64,000 nt of DNA, taken from Streptomyces wuyuanensis (GTDB taxonomy: Bacteria; Actinomycetota; Actinomycetes; Streptomycetales; Streptomycetaceae). Position numbers and translations under genes: made by a program. Shown here piece after piece: positions 7,592 to 16,569 of the stretch. The stretch covers positions 187,894 to 251,893 of the forward strand of contig NZ_FNHI01000003.1 in assembly GCF_900103455.1 (NCBI RefSeq), in the 5' to 3' direction. The notes beneath the pieces are model-generated. The model was given only the letters and a program-made list of their open reading frames with translations, was not told the origin of the DNA and ran no database searches. Positions within the stretch are counted from its first letter, which is position 1, and every line of letters starts with the position of its first letter.

Positions 7592-9871
7592 ATGACTCGC
7601 ACCACCGTGGTGCGGGCAGTTCTGGCTGCGCTCGTACTGCTCGCATCCGTTTTCATCGCTCTCACCCAGTCCCCCAGACTCGGTCTGGATCTCCAGGGCG
7701 GCACCCGCATGGTGCTGGAGGCCCGCGACACTCCCGCCGCGAAGGCGGACGGCGACACCACCGACCGCACCATCGAGGTGCTGCGGCAGCGCATCGACGC
7801 GCTGGGGGTCGCGGAGCCGACCCTGACCCGCTCGGGCGAGAACCGCATCGTCGTGGAGCTGCCGGACGTCCAGGACCCGCGCCGTGCGGCCGAGGTCCTC
7901 GGCCGCACGGCGCAACTCACCTTCCACCCCGTCGAGGCACCGCCCGAAGAGGGTGAGAGCGGGCGGCGCGTGCTGCCCGACGAACAGGGCAGGCGGGTGG
8001 CGCTCGGCGCCGCCGCCCTGTCCGGAGCCGGGGTGAAGGACGCCGTGGCCCGGTTCGACGCCCAGCAGGGTTCGGGCTGGCACGTGGCCATGGACTTCCA
8101 GGGGGGCGCGGCACGCGACTGGGCCGCATTGACCGGGCGGGCCGCCTGCCATCCGGTGCAGGACGACCGCCGCCGGGTCGCGATCGTGCTCGACGACAAG
8201 GTGATCTCGTCACCGCAGGTGGACCCGGCGGTCGGCTGCCGCTCCGGGATCGCCTCGGGGTCCACGCAGATCACCGGTGCGTTCGACGCGGCGGAGGCCA
8301 AGGAGCTCGCCCTGCTCATCAAGGGCGGCGCGCTGCCCGTGCCGGTCGAGACCGTCGAGCAGCGGACCGTGGGCCCGACGCTCGGTGCGGCGGCGATCAG
8401 CGCGAGCGCCCAGGCCTCCGTGATCGGGGCGTCCCTCACGGCGCTGTTCATCACGTTCGCCTACCGGCTCTTCGGCGCGCTGGCCGCCGTCGCGCTGGGC
8501 GCGTACGGAGTGATCTCGTACGCCGTGCTGGTGGCGCTCGGCGTCACGCTGACGCTTCCCGGACTGGCCGGATTCGTACTCGCGATCGGAATGGCCGTGG
8601 ACGCGAACGTGCTCGTCTTCGAACGGGCGAGGGAGGAGTGTGCGAGCCGGACGCGCCGGTCGCTGCGCGGCGCGATGTCCGCGGCCTACCGCAAGGCGTG
8701 GACGGCCGTGGCCGATTCCAACGCGACGACCCTGCTCGCGGCGGGACTGCTGTTCCTGCTCGGCTCGGGTCCGGTGAAGGGCTTCGGGGTGACGCTGGCG
8801 ATCGGCGTCGTCGTGTCCATGTTCTCGGCACTGGTCGTCGCGCGGGCACTGACCGACGTCGCCGCGCGGTTCCCGTTCGTCGACGGTTTCCGGAACGTCA
8901 GCGGTGTGGGCCGGCCGGGCCGGGTCCGGACGTACCTGACCCGCCGCGGCCCGCGGCTGATGCGTGCGCCCCGGCGCTGGCTCGTGGTGTCGGCCGTGCT
9001 GGTCGCCGTGGCCGTCACCGGCATCCTGGTACGCGGACTGAACCTGGGCGTCGAGTTCACCGGCGGCCGGCTGGTCGAGTACGCCACGGGCCGGACGGTG
9101 AGCGTCGACACGGCCAGGTCGGCGGTGGCCGAGGCGGGCTTCCCCGATGCCGAGGTCACCACGGCCGACGGCGAGGACATCTCCGTGCGGGGCGCGGGCA
9201 TCGACGACGAGGGGGCCGCCGCCATCCGCGGTGCCCTCACCGAGCACGGCGGGGACACCGTGACGAAGGTCCGCGACGAGCTGATCGGTCCCAGCATGGG
9301 CGAGGAACTGCGGCGCAACGCGCTGATCGCCCTGGGCATCGCCGTGGTCGCGCAGTTGGTCTATCTGGCGGCGCGGTTCCGCTGGACGTTCGCGCTGGGC
9401 TGTGTGGGGGCGCTCGTGCACGACGTCGTGATCGTGGTCGGCGCGTTCGCCTGGCTGGGGCGGCCGGTGGACGGCATCTTCCTCGCGGCGCTGCTCACGG
9501 TCATCGGCTACTCGGTCAACGACTCGGTCGTCGTGTTCGACCGGGTCAGGGAGCTGTGGCGGAAGAATCCGCACGGCGCGCTGACGGCCCTCGCGGACAC
9601 GGCCGTCCTGCAGACGGTGCCGCGCACGGTCAACACGGGCGCGGGGGCGCTGTTCATCCTCGCCGCCCTGGCCGTGCTCGGCGGCGATTCCCTCGCGGAC
9701 TTCTCGATCGCCCTGCTCATCGGCGTGTGCGTGGGGACGTACTCCTCGGTGCTCACCGCCGTCCCCGTGGCGCTGCTCCTCGAGGCCCGGCGTCCCGCGC
9801 CCTCCCCCGCGGGCCGCCCGCGCGCCTCGTCGTCCCGGCGTGCTCAGCACGACAACGGCGCCCGGGTCTGA
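7592..9871 (+). CDS. secDF: Protein translocase subunit SecDF (fused)
   Basis: 759 aa in one frame, with SecD (1 to about 440) and SecF (about 460-750) joined. SecD signatures are the first membrane helix (7-25), LGLDLQGGTRMVLE (about 30-43) and the periplasmic P1 region with LRQRIDALGVAEP. SecF begins after a basic linker and carries LGVEFTGG (about 485-492). Twelve membrane segments are expected. SecDF uses the proton gradient to pull proteins out of SecYEG late in export. Streptomyces typically have separate secD and secF elsewhere plus a fused paralogue like this one. A strong site (GGAGGAAACCC) precedes the ATG. The C-terminal tail is Pro/Arg-rich. Confidence 0.93.
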   Translation: MTRTTVVRAVLAALVLLASVFIALTQSPRLGLDLQGGTRMVLEARDTPAAKADGDTTDRTIEVLRQRIDALGVAEPTLTRSGENRIVVELPDVQDPRRAAEVLGRTAQLTFHPVEAPPEEGESGRRVLPDEQGRRVALGAAALSGAGVKDAVARFDAQQGSGWHVAMDFQGGAARDWAALTGRAACHPVQDDRRRVAIVLDDKVISSPQVDPAVGCRSGIASGSTQITGAFDAAEAKELALLIKGGALPVPVETVEQRTVGPTLGAAAISASAQASVIGASLTALFITFAYRLFGALAAVALGAYGVISYAVLVALGVTLTLPGLAGFVLAIGMAVDANVLVFERAREECASRTRRSLRGAMSAAYRKAWTAVADSNATTLLAAGLLFLLGSGPVKGFGVTLAIGVVVSMFSALVVARALTDVAARFPFVDGFRNVSGVGRPGRVRTYLTRRGPRLMRAPRRWLVVSAVLVAVAVTGILVRGLNLGVEFTGGRLVEYATGRTVSVDTARSAVAEAGFPDAEVTTADGEDISVRGAGIDDEGAAAIRGALTEHGGDTVTKVRDELIGPSMGEELRRNALIALGIAVVAQLVYLAARFRWTFALGCVGALVHDVVIVVGAFAWLGRPVDGIFLAALLTVIGYSVNDSVVVFDRVRELWRKNPHGALTALADTAVLQTVPRTVNTGAGALFILAALAVLGGDSLADFSIALLIGVCVGTYSSVLTAVPVALLLEARRPAPSPAGRPRASSSRRAQHDNGARV

Positions 9872-9993
9872 CGGGGAAGGCGGCCGAGACGGCGGTCCCG
9901 ACCGGCTGACCCGGGCGCGGCACGGCGATCGGGACCCGGACGGGCCGAGCCGGACATGGAAAGGCGGTTCGGCCCGCAGACCCGGAGGCGGAA

Positions 9994-10029
9994 CGGCCCG
10001 CCGGGCGGTGTGCGCCGCCCGGCGGGCCG
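9994..10029. terminator. Bidirectional terminator, 15-bp perfect stem
   Basis: CGGCCCGCCGGGCGG (9994-10008) and CCGCCCGGCGGGCCG (10015-10029) form a perfect 15-bp stem with a 6-base loop. It sits between convergent secDF (stop 9871) and the lipoprotein gene (stop 10102). Confidence 0.85.
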
Positions 10030-10101
10030 GCGGTCCCTGGGACGGGGGGGGAGCCGCACACGGGGCCCGCCGGCCCCGGCGGGACAGCGGCCGCGCGCCG
10101 G

Positions 10102-10863
10102 TCAGGACCTGCCGGCCGACTCGATCGCCTTCGCCAGCTTGGCGGTCTGACGGCCGTGCAGGTCCTCCGGCAGGTCCGTCTTCTTCGGGTCGAGGAGGTT
10201 GAGCGTGAAGAACACCGCCACGTTGCGCCCCTGCCGGACGGCCGTGACCAGCATGGGCATCGAGGAGCCCTGGGCGGTGCCGGTCATCCGCCAGGACACC
10301 GCCTCGTCGCCGCCCTCGGGCGCCTTCTCCTCCTTCACGGCCACGTACTTCACCGTGGAACCGCCGCTGTTCCCCGCCGTGGTGAAGCCGGCGCCGCAGG
10401 TGGCGAGGGCCTTGCGGACGTCCGTGAAGGTGCGTCGCGCGTCGTCGCCCTCGTAGGAGAAGAGGCTGACCGTCGTGGTGAGGCCGGGCGTGTCCGTGGA
10501 GACGAAGGAGCGGCCGGCGAAGTCGACGGCTTCCGGCGTCCGGGCGGTACCCGACGCGGTCATGTCCGCGAGGGGCCGGCACTCCTCCCGGTCGGACTTG
10601 GGCCGCACGTTCGGCGGGCTGATCTCCTGAGCCTGGTAGGACCGCAGCTCGGAGTCGGTCACGAGGGCCTTCCTGATCGTGTCGCCGCGGAGCACGGCCA
10701 TGCCGGCGCCCGCCTTCTCCGGTCCGGCGAGCGGTTTGCCGGTCGGGGAGGACGAGCCCTGCTTGTCACCGGAGGTGCAGCCGGTCAGCAGCGCGGCCGC
10801 CGTGGCGCCGGCGAGCGCCAGCGCGGCACCCCGCCGGAGGGCCGGAGGTGTGATGAGGGGCAT
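10102..10863 (-). CDS. Putative lipoprotein
   Basis: 253 aa. The signal peptide ends in a lipobox LLTGC (Cys about 29), so the protein should be lipid-anchored on the outer face of the membrane. The mature part starts with a short Gly/Ser linker, then a sensor-like domain of about 200 residues with two Cys (ECRPLAD and ATCGAGF) that could form a disulphide. Similar lipoproteins are common and uncharacterised in Streptomyces. Monocistronic by position: the upstream spacer is 394 bp and the gene converges on secDF. Confidence 0.85.
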   Translation of the reverse strand: MPLITPPALRRGAALALAGATAAALLTGCTSGDKQGSSSPTGKPLAGPEKAGAGMAVLRGDTIRKALVTDSELRSYQAQEISPPNVRPKSDREECRPLADMTASGTARTPEAVDFAGRSFVSTDTPGLTTTVSLFSYEGDDARRTFTDVRKALATCGAGFTTAGNSGGSTVKYVAVKEEKAPEGGDEAVSWRMTGTAQGSSMPMLVTAVRQGRNVAVFFTLNLLDPKKTDLPEDLHGRQTAKLAKAIESAGRS

Positions 10864-11257
10864 GGGAATCCTGTCGGTTCGGTTCGGCGGCGGGCGGCTC
10901 CGCGGTTCCCGTAGCGCCGGGCGTCCGTTCCATCAAGCCCACTCCGCCGCCCGCGGAGGACGGGTGGCGAGGAAAGTGTGTCCCGGATCACTCCGTGAAG
11001 CCGGGAGGGTCCGGGCGCGGTTGGGCCGTTCCGGTGGCCGTGCGCACCGGATTTCACCGGACCCGCCGTACGACGCGCAGCAGGTGTTCCTTGCGGTCGG
11101 GCGCACTGTCGTCGGTGCGCGGCCGGGGTCGGGGACGGCAGGACACGGCTCCGCCGCGGGTGGCGGCCGCCGGACCGCCCCTTCGCCGTCCGTCGTCGCC
11201 AAGCGCGGCGGACGGCGAAGGGGCGGGCGAACACCGGCCTTCGGGGCCGGGCATCCC
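10864..11257. other. Intergenic spacer between lipoprotein gene and aldolase
   Basis: 394 bases without a supportable gene. It carries the lipoprotein gene promoter side near 10864-10930 and, at 11175-11226, the aldolase operon terminator described separately. I see no conserved protein fragment in any frame. Confidence 0.5.
11175..11226 (-). terminator. Terminator of the aldolase/SIS operon, 18-bp perfect stem
   Basis: CCGCCCCTTCGCCGTCCG (11175-11192) and CGGACGGCGAAGGGGCGG (11209-11226) are exact complements separated by 16 bases. The hairpin starts about 32 bases after the aldolase stop codon. Confidence 0.85.
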
Positions 11258-12133
11258 CTATGCGACGGGGACCGGTTCCCCCGCGTCTCGCAGGACGCCG
11301 ATCAGCGCGGTGACGGTCTCGGCCATCGCGCGGCGGCCGACCGACAGGTACTTCCGCGAGTCCACGGCGTCGGCGTTCGCGGCCAGGTAGTCCCGGATGG
11401 CGGAGGTCATGGCGAGGTTCAGGGCGGTGCCGATGTTGACCTTGGCGATGCCGCCGGAGACCGCTGCCGCCAGTTCCCCGTCCGGTACGCCGGAGGAGCC
11501 GTGCAGCACGAGCGGCACCCCCAGGGTCCCGGCGAGCCGGGCCAGGAGTTCGTGGTCGAGCGAAGCGGTGCGGGCGGTCATGGCGTGCGCGCTGCCGATG
11601 GCGACGGCGAGCGCGTCGACACCGCTCCCCTCGACGAACGCTCGTGCCTCTTCGGGATCGGTGCGGGCCCCCGGCGCGTGGGCGTCCAGCGGCGGGGCGC
11701 CCTCCTTGCCGCCGACCTCCCCCAGCTCGGCCTCGATCCAGAGGCCGTTGGCGTGCGCCCACTCGGCCGCGGACCGGGTCGCGGCGAGGTTCTCCGCGTA
11801 CGGCCGATGCGCGGCGTCGTACATCACGGAGCTGAACCCCGCGTCGGCGGCCTGGCGGAGCAGCTGGTCGCTCTTGACGTGGTCCAGGTGGAGGGCGACG
11901 GGCACGCCGGCCTCCGCCGCCGCCTCCGCCGCGGCCCGGGCGAGCGGACGGACCCGGCCGTAGCGGTACTTCACCGCGTTCTCGCTGATCTGGAGGACGA
12001 CCGGGGAGCCGGCGTTCTCCGCTCCGGCGATGACGGCTTCGGCGTGCTCCAGCGTGATGATGTTGAAAGCGGCGACGGCGCGGCCTTCCGCGGCGGCCGC
12101 GGCGACCAGCGTTCCGGTTTCGGCGAGCGGCAT
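11258..12133 (-). CDS. Class II ketose-bisphosphate aldolase
   Basis: 291 aa zinc-dependent aldolase of the FbaA/GatY/KbaY family. The active-site motif is LHLDHVKS (Asp84 catalytic, His85 zinc); IEAELGEVGGKEG, IGSAHAM and LVLHGSSGVPD carry the remaining metal and phosphate ligands. It splits a ketose-1,6-bisphosphate (fructose or tagatose type) into DHAP and glyceraldehyde-3-phosphate. Linkage to an AgaS-like SIS protein and a DeoR regulator favours an amino-sugar or tagatose pathway over central glycolysis. It lies 3 bases after the SIS gene, so the two form one operon. Confidence 0.9.
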   Translation of the reverse strand: MPLAETGTLVAAAAAEGRAVAAFNIITLEHAEAVIAGAENAGSPVVLQISENAVKYRYGRVRPLARAAAEAAAEAGVPVALHLDHVKSDQLLRQAADAGFSSVMYDAAHRPYAENLAATRSAAEWAHANGLWIEAELGEVGGKEGAPPLDAHAPGARTDPEEARAFVEGSGVDALAVAIGSAHAMTARTASLDHELLARLAGTLGVPLVLHGSSGVPDGELAAAVSGGIAKVNIGTALNLAMTSAIRDYLAANADAVDSRKYLSVGRRAMAETVTALIGVLRDAGEPVPVA

Positions 12134-12136
12134 GGG

Positions 12137-13021
12137 TCAGGCTCCGGAGAGGATGACGGAACGGGTGAGGTGGCGGGGGCTGTCCGGGTCCAGGCCCCGT
12201 GACTCGGCCACGGCGACCGCGAGCCGCTGGGCGCGGACCAGTTCGGCGAGCGGGTCGAGGCCGCCGGCGACCCACATCCCACCGGTGGCGTGGACCTCGT
12301 CGGCGAGCCCGGGGGGCGCCTCGCCGATCATCCAGGTGGCGGTGCCGCGGGTGGTGACGCTGATGGGGCCGTGCCGGTACTCCATGGCCGGGTACGCCTC
12401 GGCCCAGGACGCCGACGCCTCGCGCACCTTGAGCGCGGCCTCGTTGGCGAGGCCGACGGTCCAGCCGCGGCCGAGGAAGGTGAACTGCGTACAGCCCGTG
12501 AGCCATTCGGGCAGCGGTTCGGCGAGCGCGTCCCTGCAGTCGCCGACGACGGAGTCCGTGTGCAGTCCGGCGCCGGCCCGCAGCAGGGTGAGGGCGGTGG
12601 TCGCGAAACGCGTCTGGACCACGGACTTCTCGTCGGCGAAGTCGAGGACGACGGTCTCGTCGGCGGCGGTCATGACGGGCGTGGCGGGGTCGGCGGTGAT
12701 CGCGGTGGTACGGGTGCGTCCGCGCAGCCAGGCGAGGAGTTCGAGCACCTCGGTGGTGGTGCCCGAACGGGTGAGGGCGACCACCCGGTCGTAGGTGCGG
12801 CCGGCGGGGAACTCGGAGGCGGCGAAGGCGTCCGACTCCCCCTGCCCCGCGTTCTCGCGCAGGGCCGCGGCCGCCTGGCTCATGAACAGGGAGGTTCCGC
12901 AGCCGACGAACGCCACCCGCTCGCCGGGGGCCGGGAGCGCCCCGCCCTGCGTCGGGGCGAGCTCCGCCGCCCGGTTCCAGCACTCCGGCTGGCTCGCCAT
13001 CTCCTGTGCGACATGGCTCAT
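12137..13021 (-). CDS. SIS-domain sugar isomerase/deaminase (AgaS-like)
   Basis: 294 aa with two SIS (sugar isomerase) domains. The phosphosugar loops are FVGCGTSLFMSQ (38-49) and ALTRSGTTTEV (81-91) in the first, with GRGWTVGLANEAALKVRE in the second, followed by EYRHGP near residue 220, as in the isomerase half of GlmS and in AgaS. It probably converts an amino-sugar 6-phosphate to a ketose 6-phosphate and ammonia. First gene of the operon; a promoter and direct-repeat operator lie just upstream. The substrate is inferred from context only. Confidence 0.85.
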   Translation of the reverse strand: MSHVAQEMASQPECWNRAAELAPTQGGALPAPGERVAFVGCGTSLFMSQAAAALRENAGQGESDAFAASEFPAGRTYDRVVALTRSGTTTEVLELLAWLRGRTRTTAITADPATPVMTAADETVVLDFADEKSVVQTRFATTALTLLRAGAGLHTDSVVGDCRDALAEPLPEWLTGCTQFTFLGRGWTVGLANEAALKVREASASWAEAYPAMEYRHGPISVTTRGTATWMIGEAPPGLADEVHATGGMWVAGGLDPLAELVRAQRLAVAVAESRGLDPDSPRHLTRSVILSGA

Positions 13022-13059
13022 ATGCGTGCTCCACCCTTCGAGTGTGTGCGTGTTTTTGC

Positions 13060-13094
13060 AAGATAGCGCGAGATTTCAAGCATCTTCAAGCATC
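13060..13094. promoter_or_regulatory. Divergent promoter with tandem direct-repeat operator
   Basis: Two perfect tandem copies of TTCAAGCATC occupy 13075-13084 and 13085-13094. On the minus strand TTGAAG (13089-13084) and TATCTT (13065-13060) are 18 bases apart and make a good sigma-70-type promoter for the SIS/aldolase operon. The repeats overlap its -35 element, where a DeoR-family repressor would act. Operator function is inferred. Confidence 0.55.
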
Positions 13095-13150
13095 TCGACG
13101 GGGCCGACGTGCGCTAGGGTCGCCACGGACGACGAGGAAGGGAGCGGTGG

Positions 13151-13930
13151 ATGTCGCGCGACGCCCGCTGGAAGGCGCTGCTGGAACTGCTGGTGGAGCA
13201 GGGCCGGCTGGACGTCGAGGAGGCGGCGACGGCACTCGACGTCTCGGCCGCGACGATCCGGCGCGATTTCGACCAGCTGGCCGAGCAGCAGATGCTCGTC
13301 CGCACGCGCGGCGGCGCCGTCGTGCACGGCGTGTCGTACGAACTCCCGCTGCGCTACAAGGCGTCGCGGCACGCGGCGGAGAAGCAGCGCATCAGCGCCG
13401 CCGTCGCCGAGCTGATCTCGCCCGGCGAAGTGGTCGGCTTCACCGGCGGCACCACGACCACGGAGGTCGCCCGGGCCCTCGCCGCCCGGCCCGATCTCGC
13501 CACGGGCACACCCGCGCTGACGATCGTCACCAATGCCCTCAACATCGCCAACGAGCTGGCGATCAGGCCCCAGTTCAAGATCGTGGTCACGGGCGGTGTC
13601 GCCCGTCCGCAGTCGTTCGAGCTGATCGGCCCCCTGGCCGACGGGGTGCTCGGCCAGATCACCATGGACGTAGCGGTCCTCGGTGTGAACGCGTTCGACG
13701 TGGTGCACGGCGCCGCGGCGCACGACGAGGACGAGGCCGCCATCAACCGGCTGCTGTGCGAGCGGGCCCAGCGGGTGGTCGTCGCGGCCGACTCCACCAA
13801 GCTGGGCACGCGGGCCTTCGCCCGCATCTGTGCGACGGCACAGGTGGACACCCTGGTCACCGACTCCGCCGTGTCCGACGGGACGGCCGCGGCGTTCACG
13901 GAGGCCGGGGTGACCGTGGTCCGGGCCTGA
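13151..13930 (+). CDS. DeoR/GlpR-family transcriptional repressor
   Basis: 259 aa. The N-terminal HTH_DeoR domain (about 6-60; LDVEEAATALDVSAATIRRDF) is followed by the phosphosugar-binding DeoRC domain (about 75-235; FTGGTTTTEVARAL, VTNALNIANELA, VVVAADSTKLG). Such regulators repress sugar-phosphate operons and release DNA on binding a sugar phosphate. It is divergent from the SIS/aldolase pair, its likely target. GGAAGGGAG precedes the ATG, and a TAGGGT -10-like element is at 13115-13120. Confidence 0.93.
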   Translation: MSRDARWKALLELLVEQGRLDVEEAATALDVSAATIRRDFDQLAEQQMLVRTRGGAVVHGVSYELPLRYKASRHAAEKQRISAAVAELISPGEVVGFTGGTTTTEVARALAARPDLATGTPALTIVTNALNIANELAIRPQFKIVVTGGVARPQSFELIGPLADGVLGQITMDVAVLGVNAFDVVHGAAAHDEDEAAINRLLCERAQRVVVAADSTKLGTRAFARICATAQVDTLVTDSAVSDGTAAAFTEAGVTVVRA

Positions 13931-14083
13931 GCCCCGGCCCGGGTCACCGACGGCGTCCGGTCCCCGGAGGCCGGACGGGCAGCAAGTGCCGACCGCGTCC
14001 CGAGGCCCGTCCGGGCGCCCGCCTCGTCCGGGCAGTGAGCCCCGCCCGGCCCCCGATCGCCCGTTGCCCGCGCCCTGCGGCGC

Positions 14084-14096
14084 TATAACTGACGCA
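14084..14096 (+). promoter_or_regulatory. Probable leaderless promoter for the DUF952 gene
   Basis: TATAAC at 14084-14089 is a good -10 hexamer ending six bases before the ATG at 14096, and there is no Shine-Dalgarno sequence. Transcription would then start on or next to the A of the start codon. The -35 region is weak. Confidence 0.45.
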
Positions 14097-14458
14097 TGAT
14101 CATGCATGTGGCTCCGCTCGACGACTGGCTCGCCGTCCCGGAACGGCCGTTCGCGCCCGCGTCCCTCTCCTCGGAGGGCTTCGTCCACTGCTCGCCCGAC
14201 GAGGCCACCACGCTCGCGGTCGTGAACGCCTTCTACCGCGGTGTGCCCGGACCGCTGATGGCCCTGCTCATCGACGAGACGAAGCTGCTCGCGCCGGTCC
14301 GACTCGAGCCCGCGGACCCGGTCCCGCCGCCCGGGGTCGCCGCCGGCACTCTGTTCCCGCACGTCTACGGTCCGATCGACCGCTCTGCGGTCGAGGGCAT
14401 GTTGGAGATCCAGCGCGACGAGACGGGCCGGGCGGTGGGCTTCGCTCCATGGGCCTGA
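14096..14458 (+). CDS. DUF952 family protein
   Basis: 120 aa cytoplasmic protein. The DUF952 signature is clear: HVAPLDDW at the start, SLSSEGFVHCSPDEATTLAVVNAFY (22-46), then LLIDETKLLAPVRLEP and LFPHVYGPID. The family fold resembles ADP-ribosyltransferase/Arr-like or RNA 2-prime-phosphotransferase-like proteins, but no activity is established. The first ATG is kept because the -10 element sits at leaderless distance; a second ATG two codons on is possible. Confidence 0.88.
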   Translation: MIMHVAPLDDWLAVPERPFAPASLSSEGFVHCSPDEATTLAVVNAFYRGVPGPLMALLIDETKLLAPVRLEPADPVPPPGVAAGTLFPHVYGPIDRSAVEGMLEIQRDETGRAVGFAPWA

Positions 14459-14485
14459 GCCGCGGTGGGCTGCCACGGGACGCCG

Positions 14486-15490
14486 TCAGACGTCCGTGTC
14501 CTGCGGTGGCGGCCAGCGGCGGGCCGCGCCGCTGCCCGGGACCAACCGGTCCACCACCTCGGCGAGTTCACTGCACGCCAGCTCGATCTTGCGGCGGACC
14601 GTGATCTGCTCGCTGACGACCGCGGAGAGGAGCAGACCGGTGAGCGCCGCCGATCCGTTGAGGGCCTGGAGGACGCTCATCACGGCGAGCATCCCGTGGC
14701 CGCCGAAGGGCCCGAGCCCTTCGGTCGCGGCCGAGATGGCCAGGACCGACACGATCAGCACGCACGGCGCGGCCCCGAACAGCTGGAACCGCAACGCGGC
14801 CCACATCAGCAGCGGGAAGACGAGGAACAGCAGCGAGAGGGGCGTGCGGGTGACGGCGTACGCGACGACCGCGACACTCACCACCAGGCACACGGCCTCG
14901 GCCCAGCGCCCCGGGGACATGTCGCCGGGCCACCGGACCGTCCGGCAGACGAGCAGCAGCGGGGTGATCACCAGCACGCCCATGGCGTCGCCGGCCCACC
15001 ACGCCGACCAGATCGGCCAGAACCCTTCGGCCGGGATCTGACCGGAGACCAGCAGCACCCCGGCCCCCACCGTCGCACTGATCAACATGCCGGCCAGCGC
15101 GCCCAGGAACACCAGGGCCAGCCCGTCCCGAAGGCGGTCCAGCTCGGAACGGAACCCGACCCGCCGCAGCATCAGATAGGCGCAGACGGGAGCGAGACTG
15201 TTGCCCGCCAGGATGCCCACGGAGTGTGCGCGGAACGGGCTGATGGCCAGGATGACGAGGAGGGTGCCGAGGGCGATGCCCGGCCAGATCCGCAGACCGA
15301 ACCACAGCAGGCAGGTCAGGGCGATGCCCGTGGGCGGCCAGAGCGGTGTGACGATCGCGCCTTCCACGACGACCTGCAGCGTGAGTCCGATGAGGCCCGC
15401 CGCGTAGTAGGCGACGGCGACGCCGAGCATCAGGAGGACTACCGCGCCGAGACGGCGGAGGAGCTGGTTACGGGCCACGTCAGCCATCAC
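14486..15490 (-). CDS. MASE1-domain membrane protein without output domain
   Basis: 334 aa with eight or so hydrophobic helices. The MASE1 hallmark PLWPPTGIALTCLLWFG (about 49-65) and GNSLAPVCAYLMLRR are present. After the last helix only about 30 cytoplasmic residues remain, so no kinase, GGDEF or phosphatase domain is attached. It lies 77 bases downstream of a stand-alone PP2C phosphatase on the same strand; MASE1 and PP2C/SpoIIE domains often occur in one polypeptide, so the two gene products may work together. The ligand is unknown. Confidence 0.88.
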   Translation of the reverse strand: MMADVARNQLLRRLGAVVLLMLGVAVAYYAAGLIGLTLQVVVEGAIVTPLWPPTGIALTCLLWFGLRIWPGIALGTLLVILAISPFRAHSVGILAGNSLAPVCAYLMLRRVGFRSELDRLRDGLALVFLGALAGMLISATVGAGVLLVSGQIPAEGFWPIWSAWWAGDAMGVLVITPLLLVCRTVRWPGDMSPGRWAEAVCLVVSVAVVAYAVTRTPLSLLFLVFPLLMWAALRFQLFGAAPCVLIVSVLAISAATEGLGPFGGHGMLAVMSVLQALNGSAALTGLLLSAVVSEQITVRRKIELACSELAEVVDRLVPGSGAARRWPPPQDTDV

Positions 15491-15567
15491 ACAACGCCGC
15501 CCGCGCCTGGGCGTGCCGTGACACGCGCCGACGGGCCCGTCGTGTCGGACGGACGGGGCCGGCCGGA

Positions 15568-16425
15568 TCAGGCGGACGGCGGGGCCGGTCGCAGTCTGTT
15601 CGCCGCGGCGTCGTGGCGCAGCACGAGCACCGCGGCGTCGTCGGTGTGGCCGGTGAACTCGGCCGCCTTCATCACCTCGGCTGCCATGTCGTCGGCACTG
15701 ACCGCCGCCGCTGCGCCGGCCCCGACGACCCGGGTCACCCTCGCGAGTCCGGTCTCGATCGGCACGGCGGGGCCCTCGATCACTCCGTCCGTCAGCAGGA
15801 CGACGGACCCGCCCTCGGTGAGGCTGCGCCGGGTCACCGGGTACACCTCGCCCGGTTCGATGCCCAGCGGGAGGCCCCCGGGGTCCTGCATCGGCTCACA
15901 GCGGCCGTCCGCCGTGGCCCGGACCCCGGGGACATGGCCGGCACGGGCACTCTCCAGCACCCACTCCAAGGGGTCGAAGCGGAGGAAAGTGCAGGTGGCG
16001 AACAGATCGCGGGCCACGGAGACCAGCAGGTCGTTCGCCCGGGCGAGGACCTCGCCCGGATCGGTGGCCGCCAGGGCGACGGCCCGCAGTCCTATCCGGA
16101 TCTGCCCCATGAAGGCGGCGGCCTCGACGTCATGGCCCTGGACGTCTCCTATCGAGAACCCGAGCGAGCCGTCGGCCATCACGAAGCCGTCGTACCAGTC
16201 GCCGCCGATGTCGAGCCCGTCACGGGCCGGCGTGTAGCGCGCGGCGGTCTGGAGCCCCGGCAGGGACGGCAGGGTTTCGGGCAGCATCTCGCGCTGGAGG
16301 GCTTCCGCCAGGTCCACACGGGCGCGCTGACGCTCCGCCCCCTGCCGTGCCTTCGCGGTGAGGAGCCCGAGCGTCGCCAAGAGGTCGTCGGCACTCGCCG
16401 ATCGCGGAGGTCGACGCCGCGTCAT
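15568..16425 (-). CDS. PP2C/SpoIIE-type serine phosphatase
   Basis: 285 aa. After a helical N-terminus with ALQREMLPETLP (a RsbU-type linker), the PP2C core shows GGDWYDGF, IGDVQGHDVEAAAFM, LTDGVIEG and HTDDAAVLVL, which carry the metal-binding Asp residues. Such enzymes dephosphorylate anti-anti-sigma factors in partner-switching systems. No sensor domain is fused; the MASE1 gene just downstream may supply sensing. GGAGAGG precedes the ATG. Confidence 0.92.
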   Translation of the reverse strand: MTRRRPPRSASADDLLATLGLLTAKARQGAERQRARVDLAEALQREMLPETLPSLPGLQTAARYTPARDGLDIGGDWYDGFVMADGSLGFSIGDVQGHDVEAAAFMGQIRIGLRAVALAATDPGEVLARANDLLVSVARDLFATCTFLRFDPLEWVLESARAGHVPGVRATADGRCEPMQDPGGLPLGIEPGEVYPVTRRSLTEGGSVVLLTDGVIEGPAVPIETGLARVTRVVGAGAAAAVSADDMAAEVMKAAEFTGHTDDAAVLVLRHDAAANRLRPAPPSA

Positions 16426-16569
16426 GGACCTCTCCGGAGCATCTGTTCCTACGGAATCCGTCGTTCATATTACGTGCGGCATCACCGGACCGCTTGATGA
16501 AAAGCCCTTCCGTCAAGAAGATGACTACTCACATTGTTGACTAGGATTGCTCGACGAAGGGATACCCCC

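Noticed and set aside
8210-10582. A 790-codon minus-strand frame
   Set aside because: Shadow of secDF and the lipoprotein gene, with Arg/Gly/His-biased composition and no recognisable fold.
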